The notes below the pieces were generated by a model. The model saw only the letters and a list, made by a program, of their open reading frames with translations, searched no databases and was not told where the DNA came from. Shown here one piece after another: positions 6,815 through 11,535 of a stretch of DNA of 11,535 nucleotides. Source of the stretch: an uncultured Oscillospiraceae bacterium (GTDB taxonomy: Bacteria > Bacillota > Clostridia > Oscillospirales > Acutalibacteraceae); the NCBI GenBank assembly GCA_900548085.1, contig URJF01000044.1, forward strand, positions 1-11,535, written 5' to 3'. Made by a program: the position numbers and the translations under genes. Positions within the stretch are counted from its first letter, which is position 1. Each line of letters opens with the position of its first letter.

Positions 6815-7624
6815 ATGCAAAAAAAGACAAGACTCGATGTAGCTGTTTTTGAGGGCGGATATGCCCCAAGCAGAGAAAAGGCCAAGGCCATCATTATGGC
6901 CGGTCTGGTTTATGTTAATAACCAAAAGGTTGACAAAGCCGGCTTTGATCTAAAGGAGGGCGATGTCCTCGAGGTCAGAGGCAAAACCCTAAAATATGTC
7001 TCAAGAGGCGGCTTGAAATTAGAAAAAGCAATGGAATGCTTTCCTATCACCCTGGCAGATAAAATATGTATGGATGTAGGTGCCTCTACAGGCGGATTTA
7101 CTGACTGTATGCTACAAAATGGAGCAAAAAAGGTGTATTCCATTGATGTTGGCTACGGTCAGCTTGCTTGGAAATTGCGTACCGATGACAGAGTAGTCAA
7201 TCTTGAGCGTACCAATTTTCGATATGTTGACAATACTGTTGTTAAGGATAAGATAGATTTTTCTTCTGTCGATGTTTCTTTTATATCATTGTCGCATATT
7301 TTGCCGGTTTTGAGCACACTTCTTAATGATACCGGCGAAGCCGTTTGTCTTATTAAGCCGCAATTTGAGGCCGGCAAAGAAAAGGTAGGCAAAAAGGGCG
7401 TAGTAAGAGACCTAAATGTTCATCTTGAGGTAGTAAAAAAAGTTATTGGCTTGGCTCTTGATAATGGTTTTGATGTGCTTGGTCTTGAATTTTCACCGAT
7501 AAAAGGTCCCGAGGGCAATATTGAATACCTTATTTTTCTCAAAAAGAGCAATGATCCTAAAATCAGTGATGACGTTGACGATGATGCACTCGTCAGTCGT
7601 TCTCATCTCGAGCTTGACAAATAA
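6815..7624 (+). CDS. tlyA: TlyA-family rRNA 2'-O-methyltransferase (hemolysin A family)
   Basis: The 269-residue protein has an N-terminal S4 RNA-binding domain (about 5-62: RLDVAVFEGGYAPSREKAK, then AGLVYVNNQKV) joined to an FtsJ/RrmJ-type methyltransferase domain. The linker has SRGGLKLEKA (63-72), the S-adenosylmethionine site is MDVGASTGGFTD (86-97), and KPQFEAGKEKVGKKGVVRD is at 181-199. Residues K68, D153, K181 and E237 align well with the K-D-K-E tetrad of RrmJ-like enzymes. Characterised TlyA proteins methylate cytidines of 16S and 23S rRNA; which rRNA sites are modified here cannot be read from sequence. The haemolysin name is historical. It starts 4 bases after dxs with no convincing ribosome site, so translation probably depends on dxs. 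The C-terminus ends in an acidic tail (SDDVDDDAL). Confidence 0.92.
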   Translation: MQKKTRLDVAVFEGGYAPSREKAKAIIMAGLVYVNNQKVDKAGFDLKEGDVLEVRGKTLKYVSRGGLKLEKAMECFPITLADKICMDVGASTGGFTDCMLQNGAKKVYSIDVGYGQLAWKLRTDDRVVNLERTNFRYVDNTVVKDKIDFSSVDVSFISLSHILPVLSTLLNDTGEAVCLIKPQFEAGKEKVGKKGVVRDLNVHLEVVKKVIGLALDNGFDVLGLEFSPIKGPEGNIEYLIFLKKSNDPKISDDVDDDALVSRSHLELDK

Positions 7625-7641
7625 AACAACGAGGTCGTTTT

Positions 7642-8478
7642 ATGGTTGTTTCAATTTTTCCTAATTCAAAAAACGCCGGTGCAATGGATATTGCAGATGA
7701 AACCGACAGAATTTTGTCCAAATTGGGCGTTAGAACCAATATAGTTCAGTATGCCGACAACGGTTTTTTGGATGTAAAAGAGAATATTTCAAAATGCGAT
7801 ATTGCTATATCCATCGGCGGCGACGGAACTACCTTGAATATTGCAAAGCTAGCCTCATTTGAGAGCAAAGCAACATTAGGTATAAATGCAGGCCGTGTAG
7901 GCTTTATGAGCGGACTCGAAAGAGATGAACTCGATTTGCTCAAAAACCTTGTCAGCGGTAAATATGATGTAGAAAGTCGAATGATGATTAGGGCAGATGT
8001 GCTCAGCCATAACGAAATTGTGGGTACATACCATTGCCTAAATGACGCCGTGGTTTCGAGGGGCGATTTGGCTCGCTTGATTGACATAAAGGTTTCTTGC
8101 GAGGGCAGACTTGTTACCTCCAACAGAGCTGACGGTATGATTGTCTCAACACCAACCGGTTCTACCGCATATTCTATGGCAGCGGGAGGTCCCGTTCTCA
8201 GTCCTGACAATTCATGCTTTGTTGTTACTCCGATATGTCCGCACTCTCTTGTGAACAGAAGCATTGTTTTTCCGTCGAAGAATATTATCACCCTTTCGGT
8301 CGGCAACGATAAAAATAACAGTGCTTTTCTTTCTATCGACGGCGAAGAGTCAATCAAAATTGACTCAGACACTTCCATTACCATTCGTCGTTCACAGTAT
8401 GTTGCGAAGCTCATTAAGCTCAAACCGGATAATTTTTATGAAATACTTAATAAGAAATTGATTGAGAGGAGATATTGA
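7642..8478 (+). CDS. nadK: NAD kinase
   Basis: NadK phosphorylates NAD to NADP and is the only route to NADP in most bacteria. The 278-residue protein has GGDGT (59-63) for phosphate binding, INAGRVGFMSGLE (81-93), CLNDAVVSRG (132-141, with N-D where many family members have N-E), RADGMIVSTPTGSTAYSMAAGGP (162-184) and TPICPHSLVNRSIV (196-209). These cover the NAD-binding and active-site motifs of the ATP-NAD kinase family. GAGGT (7631-7635) lies 6 bases before the ATG and sits in the middle of a short palindrome, AACGAGGTCGTT (7628-7639). NadK between tlyA and argR is common in Clostridia but absent from the Bacillus cluster. Its TGA overlaps the argR ATG by one base. Confidence 0.95.
   Translation: MVVSIFPNSKNAGAMDIADETDRILSKLGVRTNIVQYADNGFLDVKENISKCDIAISIGGDGTTLNIAKLASFESKATLGINAGRVGFMSGLERDELDLLKNLVSGKYDVESRMMIRADVLSHNEIVGTYHCLNDAVVSRGDLARLIDIKVSCEGRLVTSNRADGMIVSTPTGSTAYSMAAGGPVLSPDNSCFVVTPICPHSLVNRSIVFPSKNIITLSVGNDKNNSAFLSIDGEESIKIDSDTSITIRRSQYVAKLIKLKPDNFYEILNKKLIERRY
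8465..8471 (+). promoter_or_regulatory. Ribosome binding site that fixes the argR start
   Basis: AGAGGAG ends 6 bases before the ATG at 8478 but only 3 bases before a TTG at 8475 that also opens the frame. The spacing favours ATG at 8478, which shares one base with the nadK TGA (TGATG). Confidence 0.8.
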
Positions 8479-8930
8479 TGAAAAAAAGAAGACAGGCTAA
8501 GATTTTAGAGATAATTTCCTCCAATGATATTGAAACTCAGGAGCAGCTCCAAAGTATGCTCCTCAGCAGTGGATATGAGGTCACTCAAGCCACAATTTCG
8601 AGAGATATAAAAGAACTGCGTTTGGTAAAAGAGTTGTCCTCTAACGGAAGATATGTTTATTCCACCGGTCAAAAAAATAATGACAGTATAACCAAAAGAA
8701 CCGGCGGTATATTTAATGAGTCAATAATTCGCATTGATTATGCTCTAAATACCGTTGTTATAAAATGCTTTACAGGTATGGCTAATGCCGCTTGTGCCAC
8801 TATTGACTCTATGAATTTGGATGAGATTGTGGGTACCATTGCGGGTGACGATACCATATTTATCCTTTGCAGATCGGAAGAAACTGCAAAAATCTTTACA
8901 TCAAAATTGAGGAATATATTAGATGCTTAA
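8478..8930 (+). CDS. argR: Arginine repressor ArgR/AhrC
   Basis: The 150-residue protein is a normal-length ArgR. The N-terminal winged helix-turn-helix includes RRQAKILEII (4-13), EEVTQATISRDIKEL-like sequence at 33-47 with the hallmark S-R-D (41-43), and RYVYST. The C-terminal hexamerisation and arginine-binding domain ends in GTIAGDDTIFIL (119-130), whose paired aspartates D124 and D125 contact L-arginine. ArgR hexamers bind ARG boxes and repress arginine synthesis; in Bacillus AhrC also activates arginine breakdown. A TTG at 8475 would add one residue but lies too close to the ribosome site. No arginine genes are in the window; the place beside recN is conserved across Firmicutes. It overlaps recN by 8 bases. 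Confidence 0.95.
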   Translation: MKKRRQAKILEIISSNDIETQEQLQSMLLSSGYEVTQATISRDIKELRLVKELSSNGRYVYSTGQKNNDSITKRTGGIFNESIIRIDYALNTVVIKCFTGMANAACATIDSMNLDEIVGTIAGDDTIFILCRSEETAKIFTSKLRNILDA

Positions 8931-10581
8931 ATCACTGAATATCGAAAATATTGCAGTAATAGAAAAAGCGGATATAGAGTTTTCTCCGGGACTTAATGTG
9001 CTCACAGGTGAAACCGGTGCAGGTAAGTCTATTGTTGTCGATTCCATAAATGCCGTTTTAGGCGAGCGTACATCTCGTGAGCTTGTCAGAAACGGTGCTA
9101 ATGAGGCTCAGGTCACAGCGGTTTTTGATGATATAAATTCTTCTGTTCGTGAGAAACTTGATGAGTTTGGTATCGAAGATGATGATACCCTTGTTTTGAT
9201 GCGCAAAATTTCTGATAGGGGTAAATCTTATTGCAGAATCAACGGTGTGCCATGTACTGTTTCTATGCTTAGACAACTTGGGGAACAGCTCGTTAATATT
9301 CACGGACAGCACGACTCGCAGGCACTGCTTAATCCGGATACGCACTACAGTTTTCTCGATATGTTTGCGGATGATAAAGAGCTTGTTTCGGAGTATTCAA
9401 AAAATTTCAAAAAGTTGCTTGAGGTACGCAAAAAACTAAAAAGTCTTACTGCCGACGCAGAGAACAACGATAAACAGTCGGAGATACTTGCTTACGAAAT
9501 TAACGAGCTTACACAGGCTGACATAAAAGTCGGCGAAATAGAACAGCTCCATAATAGAAAGAATATCATTCTTAATTCCCAAAACATAAGCGATTACCTC
9601 ACTTCCATTTTGACATTTTTTAATGGCGACGATGAAAACAATGCAGGTGCGGAGAATAATATTGCTTCATTGTATTCGCAGGGCGAAGCACTCGGCGAAG
9701 ATGACAGCGAAATTACTGCCATTCAGTCACGCTTGCTTTCACTTTCCGATAGTATAGCGGAGATAAAAAGTTTTGCAGGGGACAAGCTTAATTCTATAGA
9801 GTATAACGAAAATGAGCTTAATGCTATTGACGAGCGGCTTGATATGTATTATCATCTATCAAACAAGTACGGCGTAACAGAGCAGGAAATGATAGATTAT
9901 CTTAATGACGCTTTGTCAAAGCAGAATGCTATTGCAGATTATGACGAGGAGTTTGAGCGACTTAATGTTCAGTACGACGAGGTTTATTCATCGACTGTGG
10001 ACGCCGCAAAGGCTCTCAGCCTTGCACGCTCTGAGTCCGCAAAGCAACTCGAAAATGAAATAAAAGAACAGCTTGAATTTCTTGATATTCCAAAGGTAAA
10101 ATTTCTTGTTGATTTTAAGCAGGGCAATTTGTCCTCAACCGGTTATGATAAGATTGAATTTCTTATTTCCACTAACCCCGGCGAACCGCCCAAACCTTTA
10201 GCTAAAATAGCTTCCGGCGGTGAGCTTTCACGAATTATGCTTGCAATTAAGAATATTTTGGCAGCTAAGGATACCGTTGATACCTTAATTTTTGATGAGG
10301 TAGACGCAGGCGTAAGCGGTAGAGCAAGCCGCAAAATCGGACTGAAGCTGAAAAGTGTAGGCGAGGTGTGTCAGGTTATTTGTGTCACTCACTCTGCACA
10401 GATTGCTTCTGCTGCCGACAATCATCTTTTGATTCAAAAAGAATTTAAGAATGACAAAACATATACAAAGGTTATTCACCTTGACTTTGAACAGCGCAAG
10501 CGTGAGCTCGCACGAATTATGGGCGGTATGGAAATTACAGACGCTCTGCTCAAATCTGCCGAGGAGATGCTGAACGAATAA
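8923..10581 (+). CDS. recN: DNA repair protein RecN
   Basis: RecN is an SMC-like ATPase recruited early to DNA double-strand breaks. The 552-residue protein has Walker A GETGAGKS (29-36), a CRINGVPCTVSMLRQLGEQLVNIHGQHDSQ region (about 105-133), a coiled-coil middle (about 160-375), the ABC signature LAKIASGGELSRI (426-438) and Walker B TLIFDEVDAGVSG (454-466), followed by CVTHSAQIAS. Length agrees with E. coli RecN (about 550). It starts inside the last 8 bases of argR, with GAGGA (8909-8913) 9 bases upstream. I found no LexA-type box in front of it, so SOS control is not evident. The stop shares one base with a short downstream frame (TAATG). Confidence 0.96.
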   Translation: MLKSLNIENIAVIEKADIEFSPGLNVLTGETGAGKSIVVDSINAVLGERTSRELVRNGANEAQVTAVFDDINSSVREKLDEFGIEDDDTLVLMRKISDRGKSYCRINGVPCTVSMLRQLGEQLVNIHGQHDSQALLNPDTHYSFLDMFADDKELVSEYSKNFKKLLEVRKKLKSLTADAENNDKQSEILAYEINELTQADIKVGEIEQLHNRKNIILNSQNISDYLTSILTFFNGDDENNAGAENNIASLYSQGEALGEDDSEITAIQSRLLSLSDSIAEIKSFAGDKLNSIEYNENELNAIDERLDMYYHLSNKYGVTEQEMIDYLNDALSKQNAIADYDEEFERLNVQYDEVYSSTVDAAKALSLARSESAKQLENEIKEQLEFLDIPKVKFLVDFKQGNLSSTGYDKIEFLISTNPGEPPKPLAKIASGGELSRIMLAIKNILAAKDTVDTLIFDEVDAGVSGRASRKIGLKLKSVGEVCQVICVTHSAQIASAADNHLLIQKEFKNDKTYTKVIHLDFEQRKRELARIMGGMEITDALLKSAEEMLNE

Positions 10582-10643
10582 TGGGAAAAAATGTAGAACA
10601 ACAAATAAAAAACGGCACTTGTACTCTCTGTACCGATAACTAA
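10581..10643 (+). CDS. Possible 20-residue peptide coupled to recN (uncertain)
   Basis: An ATG overlapping the recN stop by one base opens 20 codons (MGKNVEQQIK then NGTCTLCTDN) ending in TAA at 10641-10643. The overlap is the same type used between real genes in this window, and GAGGAG (10561-10566) lies 14 bases upstream, rather far. It has a C-x-x-C pair (residues 14 and 17), but the peptide is very short and I recognise no family. It contains no tyrosine codon, so it is not a tyrosine attenuation leader for tyrS. It could be translated, a remnant, or chance. Confidence 0.2.
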   Translation: MGKNVEQQIKNGTCTLCTDN

Positions 10644-10649
10644 TATACT
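10619..10649 (+). promoter_or_regulatory. Possible promoter for tyrS
   Basis: TTGTAC (10619-10624) is followed by TAATAT (10641-10646, 16-base spacing) or TATACT (10644-10649, 19-base spacing). Either would start transcription close to the ribosome site TTTGGAGG (10653-10660). No terminator is visible between recN and tyrS, so read-through is also possible. The match is moderate. Confidence 0.45.
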
Positions 10650-10668
10650 TATTTTGGAGGAAAAACAA

Positions 10669-11535
10669 ATGGGAGTTTATGAAGAACTTGTTGAGCGTGG
10701 TTTGATAGCTCAAGTTACAGATGAAGAAAAAATCAGAGATTTGGTTAATAACGGTAAGGCTGTATTTTATATCGGCTTTGACCCCACTGCCGACTCTCTC
10801 CATGTAGGTCACTTTATGGCACTTACACTTATGAAGAGATTGCAGGAGGCAGGCAATAAGCCCATCGCACTTATAGGCGGCGGTACTGCTATGATAGGCG
10901 ATCCCTCCGGCAGAACAGATATGCGTCAGATGATGACACAGGAGACAATTCAGCATAACTGTGATTGTTTCAAAAAGCAGATGTCTCGTTTCATTGACTT
11001 TGGCGAGGGCAAGGCTATGATGGTTAATAATGCTGATTGGCTTTTGGACCTTAACTACATAAATGTACTTAGAGAGGTCGGCGCTTGCTTTAGCGTAAAC
11101 AGAATGTTAAATGCCGAGTGCTACAAACAGCGTATGGAAAAGGGACTTTCGTTCCTTGAGTTCAACTATATGATTATGCAGTCCTATGACTTTTACGCTT
11201 TGTACCAAAAATACGGCTGTAATTTACAGTTCGGCGGTGACGACCAGTGGAGCAATATGATAGGTGGTATGGAGCTTATCCGTCGCAAGCTCGGCAAGGA
11301 AGCTAATGCCATGACAATTACACTTCTTACTAACTCAGAGGGTAAGAAAATGGGTAAAACCCAAAAGGGTGCAGTTTGGCTTGACGCCGAAAAGACAACT
11401 CCTTATGAGTTCTATCAGTATTGGCGTAATGTTGATGATGGCGATGTTATCAAATGTATGAAATTGCTTACCTTTATTCCTATGGAAGAAATCAACGAAT
11501 ATGCTAAGCTTGAAGGTGCAGAGCTTAATAAGGCT
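10669..11535 (+). CDS. tyrS: Tyrosine-tRNA ligase, N-terminal part (runs off window)
   Basis: The first 289 codons are present. The class I synthetase catalytic domain is complete: GFDPTADSLHVGH with the HIGH-type motif HVGH (45-48), GGGTAMIGDPSGR (70-82), QSYDF (171-175) for tyrosine recognition, GGDDQWSN (189-196) and the KMSKS-type loop KKMGKT (226-231), as usual in bacterial TyrS. The anticodon-binding and S4 domains should follow beyond base 11535. GGAGG (10656-10660) is 8 bases before the ATG. Many Firmicutes control tyrS by a tRNA-sensing T-box leader. Only about 90 bases separate it from recN and no T-box sequence is seen, so control differs here. It attaches tyrosine to tRNA-Tyr in the cytosol. 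Confidence 0.95.
   Translation, partial: MGVYEELVERGLIAQVTDEEKIRDLVNNGKAVFYIGFDPTADSLHVGHFMALTLMKRLQEAGNKPIALIGGGTAMIGDPSGRTDMRQMMTQETIQHNCDCFKKQMSRFIDFGEGKAMMVNNADWLLDLNYINVLREVGACFSVNRMLNAECYKQRMEKGLSFLEFNYMIMQSYDFYALYQKYGCNLQFGGDDQWSNMIGGMELIRRKLGKEANAMTITLLTNSEGKKMGKTQKGAVWLDAEKTTPYEFYQYWRNVDDGDVIKCMKLLTFIPMEEINEYAKLEGAELNKA

Noticed and set aside
7746..8423. Long open frame on the - strand (225 codons) opposite nadK
   Set aside because: It lies fully inside a clear NadK gene, has no family motif, and reflects codon bias of the + strand gene.
8475..8477. TTG as the argR start
   Set aside because: It is only 3 bases from the ribosome site; ATG at 8478 has 6-base spacing and a TGATG overlap with nadK.
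8850..8923. LexA/SOS box in front of recN
   Set aside because: No GAAC-N4-GTTC-type site was found near the recN start or in the dxs promoter region.
10612..10636. Hairpin CGGCAC...GTACCG as a terminator after recN
   Set aside because: The stem is short with a C-A mismatch and is not followed by a T run.
10582..10668. T-box leader for tyrS
   Set aside because: The gap is about 90 bases, too short for the specifier and antiterminator domains. There is no conserved TGGNACCGCG sequence and no terminator hairpin.

Overview
The window reads as part of a chromosome from a spore-forming member of the Clostridia. It is AT-rich, and all genes lie on the + strand, tightly packed and often overlapping. 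The order spoIIIAG-spoIIIAH-asp23(yqhY)-nusB-...-xseA-xseB-ispA-dxs-tlyA-nadK-argR-recN is the classic conserved Firmicutes cluster. A TsaD/Kae1-like gene sits where Bacillus has folD, and nadK lies between tlyA and argR. From memory these features fit gut-type Clostridia (Oscillospirales/Ruminococcaceae-like), but that placement is an inference. Apart from the gene of unknown function and the changes noted below, this is ordinary housekeeping DNA. I see no mobile element, CRISPR array, tRNA or rRNA, and no gene-free stretch longer than 100 bases.

Layout. (1) Bases 1-814 are the end of the spoIIIA sporulation operon: the tail of spoIIIAG and all of spoIIIAH. (2) Bases 815-1304 form a self-contained unit: a strong extended -10 promoter, an Asp23-family gene and a strong intrinsic terminator. 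(3) Bases 1324-4906 are a chain of touching or overlapping genes: nusB, the Kae1-like gene, xseA, xseB and ispA. (4) Bases 4921-10581 begin with a good promoter just before dxs and carry dxs, tlyA, nadK, argR and recN. An imperfect ARG-box-like palindrome lies over that promoter. (5) Bases 10581-11535 hold a 20-codon open frame coupled to the recN stop, then the start of tyrS, which runs off the window. The usual recN neighbours spoIVB and spo0A are not next to recN here.

How the genes fit together. SpoIIIAG and SpoIIIAH are parts of the mother cell-forespore channel. NusB acts in rRNA antitermination. XseA and XseB form exonuclease VII, and RecN starts double-strand break repair. IspA and Dxs belong to isoprenoid synthesis: Dxs opens the MEP pathway and IspA makes farnesyl diphosphate. 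TlyA methylates rRNA, NadK makes NADP, ArgR senses arginine and TyrS charges tRNA-Tyr. The grouping is historical synteny and co-transcription rather than one pathway.

Most worth a second look: the uncharacterised Kae1-like protein, the terminator placed before nusB with no visible promoter after it, the possible ArgR site over the promoter of the transcript that encodes ArgR, the long lysine-rich tail on SpoIIIAH, and the altered recN-tyrS junction.
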